A model generated the notes under the pieces. It was not told where the DNA came from. It saw only the letters and a list, made by a program, of their open reading frames with translations, and did no database searches. From CALGFH01 sp036003705 (GTDB lineage Bacteria; Actinomycetota; CALGFH01): 16,795 nt of DNA. Every line of letters starts with the position of its first letter. Positions within the stretch are counted from its first letter, which is position 1. The DNA is taken from NCBI GenBank assembly GCA_036003705.1, contig DASYSE010000047.1, positions 1 to 16,795 on the forward strand, written 5' to 3'. Of this stretch, positions 7,195 to 12,833 are shown in pieces. The translations under genes were made by a program, and so were the position numbers.

Positions 7195-7321
7195 TAGAAC
7201 ACCGGTCAAGTATCGAAGTTCGAGGAATTCGCGTGGCCGCCGTTGGGGCGCGCAAGCTCCAGGGCCCGCACGGGCAGTCCGGCGCCGCATCCGTCGCCGG
7301 ACACATGACCGCTGTTCCAGG
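7195..7321. repeat. Dispersed structured repeat, copy A (between nadK and recN)
   Basis: About 127 bp, roughly three-quarters identical to 14242-14368 in the same orientation. Shared blocks include GAACACCGG, GGCCGCCGTTGG, GCTCCAGGGCCC, CGCCGGACACATGAC and CTGTTCCAGG. Near-terminal inverted repeats (TAGAACA at 7195-7201, TGTTCCA at 7313-7319, one mismatch) close the element. Inside are a hairpin at 7228-7255 and a perfect 7-bp stem TCCGGCG/CGCCGGA (7278-7284 with 7295-7301). It ends one base before the NAD kinase stop codon and lies about 90 bp upstream of recN, opposite in sense to both. It matches no ncRNA or riboswitch that I recognise. Confidence 0.75.
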
Positions 7322-8248
7322 TCAGCGCTTGTCGGTGGCGGCCGGGTCGGCCAGGCGGAACTTCGTACGGACCAGGCGGTAGAAGTCGGGAGGTTCGATC
7401 CGGACCAGCAGCGCGTCGTGGCGGCCGCGGCGAACCTCGACCACCGCGCCGGGAGGCAGCTCGCGCACCGCCCGGCCGTCAAGGCTCTCGATCACCGGGC
7501 TGTCCGGGAGCACCTCCAGCCGCACCGCCTCGTCGGGGTGCAGCACCAGCGACCGGTTGAACACCATGTGGGGCGCGATCGGGGTGAGCAGCAGCGCGTC
7601 CAGCCGGGGGGAGACGATCGGGCCGCCGGCCGAGAAGCTGTAGGCGGTCGAGCCGGTCGGCGAGGCCACCATCACCCCGTCGGCGGCGTAGCGGGCGAAC
7701 GGGCCGCCGTCGCCAAGGCGGACCGCGACCGCCGCCAGCCGCTCCCTCGCCGCCTTCTCGAGCACGACATCGTTGACGGCCAGGTCCTCGGCGACCTCCT
7801 GGCCGTCCATCAGCACCTTGGCGGCCAGGGTGGTGCGGCGATCGACCCGGTAGCGTCCGGCCAGGACCGCTTGGAGTGCGGCCGGCAGGCCATTGGGCTC
7901 CACCTCGGCCAGGAAGCCGAGCCGGCCGGCGTTGACCCCCAGCGCCGGCACCTGCGCCGTCAGGATCAGGCCGAGGGCACGCAGCAGGGTGCCGTCCCCG
8001 CCCAGCGCGACCACCAGGTCCAGCCCGATCGGGAACTCGGACGGCTCCGCGCAGGGCACGTCGTCGCCGATGCAGCCGCGCTCCGAGGCCAGGGTCCGCA
8101 GCTCGATCCCGTGCTCGTCGGCCCAGCCGGCCAGCTGCTTGCCGAGCTCCACGGCCGGCGGCCGCCCCGGGTGCACCACCACCCCGACCCGCCGCACCTG
8201 ACGCGCCGGGGCGTCCCCTTCGGTTCCCCGGGCCCCCTGGCGGCTCAC
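7322..8248 (-). CDS. nadK: NAD kinase (ATP/polyphosphate-dependent), 308 aa
   Basis: NAD kinase phosphorylates NAD to NADP in the cytosol. Diagnostic motifs are GGDGTLLRA (83-91), GVNAGRLGFLAE (104-115), NDVVLEK (159-165) and DGVMVASPTGSTAYSFSAGGPIV (190-212). C-terminal APHMVFNRSLVLHP and LDGRAV are also typical. GTG at 8248 overlaps the tlyA stop as GTGA, so expression is coupled. About 18 residues precede the usual family start (VRRVGVVVHPGRP), and a later GTG there is an alternative. The gene follows tlyA in the same order as M. tuberculosis Rv1694-Rv1695. Its stop touches dispersed repeat copy A, after which recN begins. Identity is secure. Confidence 0.97.
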   Translation of the reverse strand: MSRQGARGTEGDAPARQVRRVGVVVHPGRPPAVELGKQLAGWADEHGIELRTLASERGCIGDDVPCAEPSEFPIGLDLVVALGGDGTLLRALGLILTAQVPALGVNAGRLGFLAEVEPNGLPAALQAVLAGRYRVDRRTTLAAKVLMDGQEVAEDLAVNDVVLEKAARERLAAVAVRLGDGGPFARYAADGVMVASPTGSTAYSFSAGGPIVSPRLDALLLTPIAPHMVFNRSLVLHPDEAVRLEVLPDSPVIESLDGRAVRELPPGAVVEVRRGRHDALLVRIEPPDFYRLVRTKFRLADPAATDKR

Positions 8249-9054
8249 CCGGCGGCTCCGGGAAGGGTGGCGCCCTCGTCCACGGCGGCCTGGAGCTCGG
8301 CCTCGTCCAGCGGGGACGCGCCGGAGCGCAGGTGGAGGAACAGCTCGAGGTTGCCGGCCGGGCCGGGGAGTGGGGAAGGGCAGATCCCGGCCACGCCGAG
8401 CCCGGCGCCGGCGCCGGCATCGGCGACGGCACGGACGGCCGCGGCCCGCGCCGCCGGGTCGCGGACCACCCCGCCCCGGCCCACCGCCTCCCGGCCCGCC
8501 TCGAACTGGGGCTTGACCAGCAGCACCAGGTCGCCGTCCCACCGTGTCAGCTCGGCCAGGACCGGCAGGACCAGGCGCAGCGAGATGAACGACAGGTCGG
8601 CGACGGTCAGGTCGACCTGGCCGCCGACCAGCTCGGCATCCAGCGCACGCACGTTGGTCCGGTCGAGCACCCTGACCCGCGGGTCCCGCCGCAGGCGGAG
8701 GTCCAGCTGGCCGTAGCCGACGTCGACGGCCACCACCTCGGCGGCGCCCCCGGCCAGCAGGACGTCGGTGAACCCGCCGGTCGAGGCGCCGGCATCAAGG
8801 CAGCGGCGGCCGGCAACGGCCACCCCCAGCCGCTCGAGGGCGGGCGCGAGCTTGTCGCCCCCGCGGCTCGCCCAGCGGCGGGCCGGGCCGGCGATGGCGA
8901 CCGGGTCGGCGGTGGAGACCATGGTCGACGGCTTGGCCGCGACCGCGCCGCCGACCAGAACCTGCCCGGCCCGGATGGCGGCGCCGGCCGCCTCCCTGCT
9001 CGGGGCCAGACCGCGCCGGACCAGCTCGCGGTCCAGCCGCACCCGGGACGCCAC
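8245..9054 (-). CDS. tlyA: 16S/23S rRNA 2'-O-methyltransferase TlyA, 269 aa
   Basis: In mycobacteria TlyA methylates ribose 2'-OH groups of a cytidine in 16S and another in 23S rRNA, and its loss gives capreomycin resistance. An S4 RNA-binding domain (RVRLDRELVRRGLA, about 4-60) precedes an FtsJ-type SAM methyltransferase: WASRGGDKL (61-69), LDAGASTGGFTDVLL (86-100), VADLSFISLR (151-160), LLVKPQFE (178-185) and GNLELFLHL (234-242). K68, D153, K181 and E237 correspond, shifted by one, to the catalytic tetrad I recall for the mycobacterial enzyme. Length equals the family's 268-270. GTG at 9054 follows AGGGG by 5 nt and lies 7 nt after the stop of the small upstream gene. It is coupled to nadK by GTGA. 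Confidence 0.95.
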   Translation of the reverse strand: MASRVRLDRELVRRGLAPSREAAGAAIRAGQVLVGGAVAAKPSTMVSTADPVAIAGPARRWASRGGDKLAPALERLGVAVAGRRCLDAGASTGGFTDVLLAGGAAEVVAVDVGYGQLDLRLRRDPRVRVLDRTNVRALDAELVGGQVDLTVADLSFISLRLVLPVLAELTRWDGDLVLLVKPQFEAGREAVGRGGVVRDPAARAAAVRAVADAGAGAGLGVAGICPSPLPGPAGNLELFLHLRSGASPLDEAELQAAVDEGATLPGAAG

Positions 9055-9061
9055 GCGGCCC

Positions 9062-9232
9062 CTACAGCGCCTCGAGCCGCTGCAGCTCGGCCAGGATGGC
9101 GGCGTTGACCGCCTCGAAGGCCTCCGCGTGCGACGCCGGGTCGGCCTCGTCCAGGCCGGCAAGGGCCGCCTCGACCTCTCCGGCCGGGTTGGCAGCCTCG
9201 TCCGGCGGCAGCGATCCACCTGGCTCGCTCAC
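9062..9232 (-). CDS. Small acidic helical protein, 56 aa, first gene of the tlyA-nadK unit
   Basis: The protein is short and acidic. It is disordered-looking at first (SEPGGSLPPDEAANPAGE), then has one helix pair rich in Ala, Glu and Leu (VEAALAGLDEADPASHAEAF, AAILAELQRLEAL). I recognise no domain. GTG at 9232 has a strong GGAGG 4 nt upstream, and the stop is 7 nt before tlyA, so it is almost certainly translated. M. tuberculosis has a small hypothetical gene (Rv1693) in the same place, which suggests an ortholog or a conserved partner; I could not compare the sequences. A role supporting TlyA is only a guess from position. Confidence 0.75.
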   Translation of the reverse strand: MSEPGGSLPPDEAANPAGEVEAALAGLDEADPASHAEAFEAVNAAILAELQRLEAL

Positions 9233-9250
9233 GGCACCTCCTCGGACTGC

Positions 9251-9282
9251 GACGACGCGGCCAGTAGACGACGCGGCCAGTA
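9251..9282. repeat. Perfect tandem duplication of 16 bp in the tlyA-unit promoter region
   Basis: GACGACGCGGCCAGTA occurs twice without a gap (9251-9266, 9267-9282). On the minus strand each copy ends in a -10-like TACT (TATACT at 9284-9279, TCTACT further down). The duplication therefore lies at the -10 and in the leader of the small gene-tlyA-nadK unit. Confidence 0.95.
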
Positions 9283-9284
9283 TA
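9279..9284 (-). promoter_or_regulatory. -10 element for the small gene-tlyA-nadK unit
   Basis: TATACT on the minus strand is a good -10. A start near 9272 gives a leader of about 40 nt before GTG 9232 with its GGAGG. A clear -35 is not seen 17-18 nt upstream. Confidence 0.5.
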
Positions 9285-9337
9285 GGTGGCGGCTCCCCGT
9301 CGCCGTGGCGGCGCCGGAAGCCCAACCAGGGCCGGGG

Positions 9338-9349
9338 GCACCTAGGTGC
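9338..9349. other. 12-bp perfect palindrome over a stop codon
   Basis: GCACCTAGGTGC is self-complementary and contains the TAG stop of the coiled-coil gene (9342-9344 on the minus strand). It could be a protein-binding site, but it may equally be chance. No loop-forming spacer or T-run makes it a terminator. Confidence 0.4.
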
Positions 9350-9893
9350 TGTCGTCTCCGGCGGGCTTGGGCCCGGTCGAGCCTTTGGCGCGGCGGGTGC
9401 CGCCCGGCGAGGACGCCGTCGACCGCGCGCTCGCGCCCCCGGTGCGGGTCCGGGTCGCGGACCTGGCGGTCCCGGACGCCGTCGAGGAGGCCTGGGAGGA
9501 GCGGCTGGCGGTCGTCCGGCCGCGGGCCGACGTGGCGGGGCTGGATCTGCCGCGGGCGGTGGCCGCCGGCTTGGCGGCGGCCGCCGTCGCCTTCTGCGAG
9601 CGCTCGGCCGCCTGCTCGAGGGCGCGGACCCGCTGCTGCAACCGCGCGACCTCGTCCCTGGTGGCCATGCCGAGCACGCCGAGCTGGCGCTTGACCTCCC
9701 GCTGGACCAGCCGGCTGAGGATCTCACGGTTCTTCTGGGTCCGGCGCAACAGGTCCTCGGCCACCCGGCCGACCTGCGCGGACTGCACCTCGCCCTGTTT
9801 GGCGAGCAGCCCGGCGACCCGCTCGGCCTGGGTCCGGGTCAAGTCGCTGAGGCTCGCCAACGCCTGCAGGTACTGCTCCCTACCGCTCGCCAC
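9342..9893 (-). CDS. Phasin-like coiled-coil protein with basic disordered tail, 183 aa
   Basis: Residues 1-100 are helical with heptad spacing. The block VKRQLGVLGMATRDEVARLQ (67-86), continuing with QRVRALEQA, resembles polyhydroxyalkanoate-granule phasins of the PhaI/PhaF type. Residues 101-183 are low-complexity Ala/Ser/Thr/Arg/Gly with spaced Arg and Lys, like the basic tails of PhaF or histone-like proteins, and end GPKPAGDDST. GTG at 9893 follows GGAGG by 7 nt. A promoter TTGACC-N17-CAGAAT lies just upstream. It diverges from the SCP2/rhomboid pair. No PHA synthase is in the window, so a granule role is unproven; a nucleoid- or envelope-associated scaffold is equally possible. A much longer frame upstream runs antisense through the rhomboid gene and is not used. 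Confidence 0.72.
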   Translation of the reverse strand: MASGREQYLQALASLSDLTRTQAERVAGLLAKQGEVQSAQVGRVAEDLLRRTQKNREILSRLVQREVKRQLGVLGMATRDEVARLQQRVRALEQAAERSQKATAAAAKPAATARGRSSPATSARGRTTASRSSQASSTASGTARSATRTRTGGASARSTASSPGGTRRAKGSTGPKPAGDDST

Positions 9894-9926
9894 CTCGCCA
9901 CCTCCAACGCGCGTCCGGCGCTCAGG

Positions 9927-9955
9927 ATTCTGCCAGCGGGCCCTGGGCCGGTCAA
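9927..9955 (-). promoter_or_regulatory. Sigma-70-type promoter of the coiled-coil gene
   Basis: On the minus strand TTGACC (9955-9950) and CAGAAT (9932-9927) are separated by exactly 17 nt. Transcription would start near 9920, about 28 nt before GTG 9893. This is the best -35/-10 pair in the window. Confidence 0.65.
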
Positions 9956-10025
9956 CGGCGACGGGCCGACCGGCGACCCGTGTGGTACAACCCGTCAGGC
10001 ACGGCGGTGCGAGGAGGGCGAGGGG

Positions 10026-10367
10026 TTGGCGAGCAAGGCCGAGGTCGAGCGGCAGCTCGGTGCGCTCATGGAGCGTCTGGACGGCAACGAGGCCAACGTG
10101 CGCTCGGCCATCCCGAGCCGCAAGGTCCTCCGCTGCGCCGTGCCCGATCTGGACGCGGCCTGGTTCTCGGTGATCGAGAACGGGCACGTCTCCCAGCCGA
10201 GCGAGACGTCGCCCGACGGCCCGGCCGACATCACCCTCCGGGTCGGCTCCGACGACCTGGTCGACCTGGTCGAGGGGCGGATCTCGTTCCTGTCGGCGTT
10301 CACCTCGGGCAAGGTCAAAGTGGACGCCAGCATCGTCGACCTGCTGCGACTGCGCAGCCTGCTGTAG
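10026..10367 (+). CDS. SCP2 sterol-carrier-domain protein, 113 aa
   Basis: This is a single small lipid-binding fold. The pattern VPDLDAAWFSVIENGHV (39-55), PADITLRVGSDDLVDLVEGRI (66-86) and FTSGKVKVDASIVDLLRL (92-109) is typical of SCP2 domains, which bind lipids or act as modules in lipid metabolism. No signal peptide or membrane segment is present. Length fits a stand-alone SCP2 protein. The start is TTG at 10026, preceded by GAGGAGG and GAGGGG; no in-frame ATG lies before the conserved region. The stop is 3 nt before the rhomboid start, so the two are probably translated together. The ligand cannot be read from sequence. A TACAAC about 36 nt upstream (9987-9992) is a poor -10 candidate. 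Confidence 0.83.
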   Translation: MASKAEVERQLGALMERLDGNEANVRSAIPSRKVLRCAVPDLDAAWFSVIENGHVSQPSETSPDGPADITLRVGSDDLVDLVEGRISFLSAFTSGKVKVDASIVDLLRLRSLL

Positions 10368-10370
10368 CCG

Positions 10371-11180
10371 ATGCTCGGCCTCATCCCGATCCACGACGAC
10401 AACCCCACCGGCCGGCCGGCGGTGGTCACCTGGACGCTCATCGCCATCAACGTGGTGGTGTTCTTCGTCTCCCCGATCTCCCCGCTCGACATCGGCGGCG
10501 ACGCCAACACCCCGGCGGGGGTCTGCCGGCAGCTCGCCTTCTTCAGGGAGTGGGCGGCCATCCCGGTGGAGCTGCTCCAGAACGACCCGCTCGACGTGAC
10601 CGCCGGCCCGCCCTCCGGCGACGGGTGCCTGGCCGTGCGGCCCGACTACCAGAAGGTCCCGGCCCTCTCGGTGCTCTCGGCCATGTTCCTGCACGGGGGG
10701 CTGCTGCACCTGGCCGGCAACATGCTGTTCCTGTTCGTGTTCGGCAACAACGTCGAGGACCGGCTGGGACGGCTGCGCTACCTGCTCTTCTACCTGGCCT
10801 GCGGATATCTGGCCACCTACGGGTTCGCGCTGTCGGACCCGTCCAGCGAGGAGACCCTTGTCGGGGCCTCGGGCGCCATCGCCGGCGTGCTCGGGGCCTA
10901 CCTGGTCCTGTTCCCGCGGGCCCGGGTGACCAGCCTGGTCCCGTTCCTGCTCTTCCTGCCCGTCTGGCTGCCGGCCTGGGTGGTGCTCGGTTCCTGGTTC
11001 GTGCTCCAGTGGCTCTACGTCCAGGGCGCCGCCACCGCCCAGGGTGCCGGCGTCGCCTACCTGGCCCACGTGGTCGGCTTCGCCGCCGGGGTCGTGCTGG
11101 TCATGCTCCTCGGCGGCCTCCGAACCCGCCGCCCCCCACCCCGCCAACCCCCGCCGACCTGGTACTATAACCCCCGCTGA
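10371..11180 (+). CDS. Rhomboid-family intramembrane serine protease, 269 aa
   Basis: Rhomboids cleave membrane-spanning substrates within the bilayer. The catalytic dyad is visible as GASG at 165-168 (Ser167) and YLAHVVGF (His233). The HLAGN motif (His113-Asn117) and FGNNVEDRLG (124-133) are the expected oxyanion and loop features. Six or so membrane segments are predicted. The loop between segments 1 and 2 (about 34-96) is long and contains two Cys (52 and 86) that could form a disulfide outside the cell. The C-terminal tail is Arg/Pro-rich (RTRRPPPRQPPPTW). The ATG start lies 3 nt after the SCP2 stop. The substrate is unknown, and nothing nearby is an obvious one. Confidence 0.93.
   Translation: MLGLIPIHDDNPTGRPAVVTWTLIAINVVVFFVSPISPLDIGGDANTPAGVCRQLAFFREWAAIPVELLQNDPLDVTAGPPSGDGCLAVRPDYQKVPALSVLSAMFLHGGLLHLAGNMLFLFVFGNNVEDRLGRLRYLLFYLACGYLATYGFALSDPSSEETLVGASGAIAGVLGAYLVLFPRARVTSLVPFLLFLPVWLPAWVVLGSWFVLQWLYVQGAATAQGAGVAYLAHVVGFAAGVVLVMLLGGLRTRRPPPRQPPPTWYYNPR
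11164..11169 (+). promoter_or_regulatory. Isolated -10-like hexamer at the rhomboid 3' end
   Basis: TACTAT matches TAnnnT and stands out in very GC-rich sequence. It lies just before the rhomboid stop and would read into the octamer repeat tract, where I see no gene. No -35 is visible, so function is doubtful. Confidence 0.15.
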
Positions 11181-11435
11181 CGCCCGCCCGGCCGACGAGT
11201 GGGGCGCTCGCTCCCTGGCCACCTGGGTGCCGGAGCGGGTTCGGGCCGCCCCGACCCGGCCAAGGAGCGGGGCCACCGCGGTGCCGGGGTGCCGGGCTGC
11301 CGGAGTGCCACAGCGGGGCCGGGCTGCCGGAGCGCCGGAGCGCCGGGGTGCCGAAGCGGGGCCGGGGTGCCGGGCTGCCGGAGCGCCGGAGCGGGGCGTG
11401 GCCGCCCGCCGTTCCGGCTGCACCGTCGATCGCGG
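11181..11435. other. Convergent intergenic region
   Basis: This 255-bp gap lies between the rhomboid stop and the HAD/GNAT stop. It holds the octamer tandem tract described separately and GC-rich filler. I see no gene and no clear intrinsic terminator; the repeat itself can fold, because its units are rich in GCCGG. Confidence 0.6.
11283..11395. repeat. Octamer-based tandem repeat (GCCGGNNY) with 11-bp interruptions
   Basis: The tract divides without gaps into 13 units that all begin GCC. Ten are octamers (GCCGGGGT, GCCGGGCT, GCCGGAGT or GCCGGAGC). Three are 11-mers ending AGCGGG (11307-11317, 11350-11360, 11385-11395). A larger period of 78 bp is also visible: an identical 20-bp string starts at 11286 and at 11364. 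A stray GCCGGAGCGGG occurs at 11229-11239. Unit length is not a multiple of three, so it is not a coding repeat. Confidence 0.9.
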
Positions 11436-12710
11436 CTACGCCGGGCGGAGGTCGCGGACGAGGGGGCCGGCGGCGCCTGACCCGGTCACACCCGTCGGAC
11501 CGGCCGGGTCGCCGACGCCGGCCGGGTCGGTGGCGCCTGCTGGGCGGAACCCGAGGCGGTGCAGGAAGTGGCCGGCGCCGTCGGGGGCGGCGACCCGGGC
11601 CAGGCCTGCGGCGCGGGCGTGGATGCAGGCGGCGACCAGCAACCGGGTGCCGACCAGCCGGTCCCGCCAGCCGTCCTCCACCACCGGCCCGTCCAGCGTT
11701 CCGAGCCCTCCGTCCCGCCACACGGCCACCGCCCCCACCACCCGCTCCCCGTCCACGGCGACCAGCCCCACCTCCGCCGCGGAGGTCGGGCCGGCCGCCC
11801 GCCGGCCTCGGCCGTCCCCGACGGACGCCAGCAGGCGCGCGGCCGCCTCCTCGTCGGCCGGAGTGGTGGGACGGATGGTCGGGCCGGGCGGGTCGAGCAG
11901 CCCGCCGACGTCGGCCAGCAGCTGGTCGGGGGCGACGGCCAGGTCAGGAAGCTCAGCCGGCCGGGTGACGCCGCTGAGCACCAGCGCGGTCGTCCAGCCG
12001 AGCCGGTGGGCGCCATCCAGGTCGGTGTCGGCCCGGTCGCCCACCATCAGGCACAGGCCGGGACCGATGGCCGCGGCGGCCTCCTCGAGCAGCGCCCGCT
12101 CCGGCTTGCCGGCGACCTCGGGCCGGACGCCGGTGGACGCCTGCAGCAAGGCCAGGGTCGCGCCGGCCCCCGGCCAGAGCCCCTCCGGCGTCGGCAGGGT
12201 GGTGTCCGGGTTGCTGCCCACGAACCTGGCCCCGGCCCGGATGGCCAGCGTCGCGGTCCGGACCCGTTCGTAGGTCAGCTCCGGGTCGAAGCCGACCGCC
12301 ACCACCTCGGCCTCGCGCCAGGCCGAGCCGTCGACCAGCCGGGCCCCGGCCTTCGCCAGCGCCTGCCGCAGCCCTGGGCCGCCCACGACCAGGACCTTGA
12401 CGCCGTCGAGCTCCTCCCGTCCGCCGAGCAGCCGCACCGCGGCCTGGGCCGAGGTCAGGACCTCGCCCGGGGCCGCCTTGACACCGAGCCGGTTGAGCTT
12501 CTCGGCCACCAGCTCGGGGGGACGGTAGGAGTTGTTGGTGACGAAGGCGACCCGGACACCCAGCCCGCGCACCTCGTCCAGCGCCGCCGGCGCCGCCGGG
12601 ATGACCTCGTCACCCAGATAGACGACCCCGTCGAGGTCGAGCACGACCCCACGGAAGCCGCCGGCGAGCGGACGGCCGTCAGGCACGGCGCCGGGACAGC
12701 TCGTGGGCAT
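11436..12710 (-). CDS. HAD-IIA phosphatase fused to a GNAT-like domain (Rv1692 type), 424 aa
   Basis: Residues 20-270 are a NagD-type HAD phosphatase: VVLDLDGVVYLGD (22-34, nucleophile D25, acid D27), VTNNSYRPP (57-65), GSNPDTTLPTPEG (165-177), AGKPER (200-205) and MVGDRADTDLDGAHRLG (222-238). Residues about 278-392 look like a GNAT acetyltransferase fold: IRPTTPADE, VGLVAVDGERVVGAVAVW, a degenerate acetyl-CoA loop RDRLVGTRLL (349-358) and FLHRLGF (382-388). M. tuberculosis Rv1692, a glycerol-3-phosphate phosphatase, also carries a C-terminal GNAT-like region, so this is probably its ortholog acting in phospholipid glycerol turnover. The last 30 residues are low complexity. ATG 12710 has only a distant GGAGGG (15 nt); GTG 12686 is an alternative. 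Whether the GNAT part is active is uncertain. Confidence 0.88.
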   Translation of the reverse strand: MPTSCPGAVPDGRPLAGGFRGVVLDLDGVVYLGDEVIPAAPAALDEVRGLGVRVAFVTNNSYRPPELVAEKLNRLGVKAAPGEVLTSAQAAVRLLGGREELDGVKVLVVGGPGLRQALAKAGARLVDGSAWREAEVVAVGFDPELTYERVRTATLAIRAGARFVGSNPDTTLPTPEGLWPGAGATLALLQASTGVRPEVAGKPERALLEEAAAAIGPGLCLMVGDRADTDLDGAHRLGWTTALVLSGVTRPAELPDLAVAPDQLLADVGGLLDPPGPTIRPTTPADEEAAARLLASVGDGRGRRAAGPTSAAEVGLVAVDGERVVGAVAVWRDGGLGTLDGPVVEDGWRDRLVGTRLLVAACIHARAAGLARVAAPDGAGHFLHRLGFRPAGATDPAGVGDPAGPTGVTGSGAAGPLVRDLRPA

Positions 12711-12797
12711 CGACGTCGATCGTGTCCCTCCGGATCAATGGTGCGAAGGACCAGCGCGGCTGGCAACCGGTGGCCTCTGCTTGCTACAAACGGAGCC

Positions 12798-12833
12798 ATG
12801 ACCCACAACCCGACTCCGGCGGCACCATGGTAG
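12798..12833 (+). CDS. 11-codon leader ORF overlapping the DUF1015 start
   Basis: ATG at 12798 has GGAG 2 nt upstream and encodes MTHNPTPAAPW followed by TAG. The final codons CCA-TGG-TAG contain the ATG (12827) of the DUF1015 gene in another frame. The main ATG has no ribosome site of its own, so translation could depend on this leader. A TACAAA hexamer 7 nt before the leader ATG is a poor -10 but would make it leaderless. Translation is inferred, not shown. Confidence 0.4.
   Translation: MTHNPTPAAPW

Noticed and set aside
7161..7223. LexA/SOS box upstream of recN
   Set aside because: TCGAAGTTCGA is a palindrome with a 1-bp centre, not the GAAC-N4-GTTC spacing expected for actinobacterial LexA.
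7195..7321. tRNA in the GTTCGAGG region of repeat copy A
   Set aside because: Only the T-loop-like string is present; no acceptor stem, anticodon arm or D-arm can be formed.
9894..11423. N-terminal extension of the coiled-coil gene to 693 codons
   Set aside because: It would run antisense through SCP2 and rhomboid genes; GTG 9893 has a good ribosome site and promoter.
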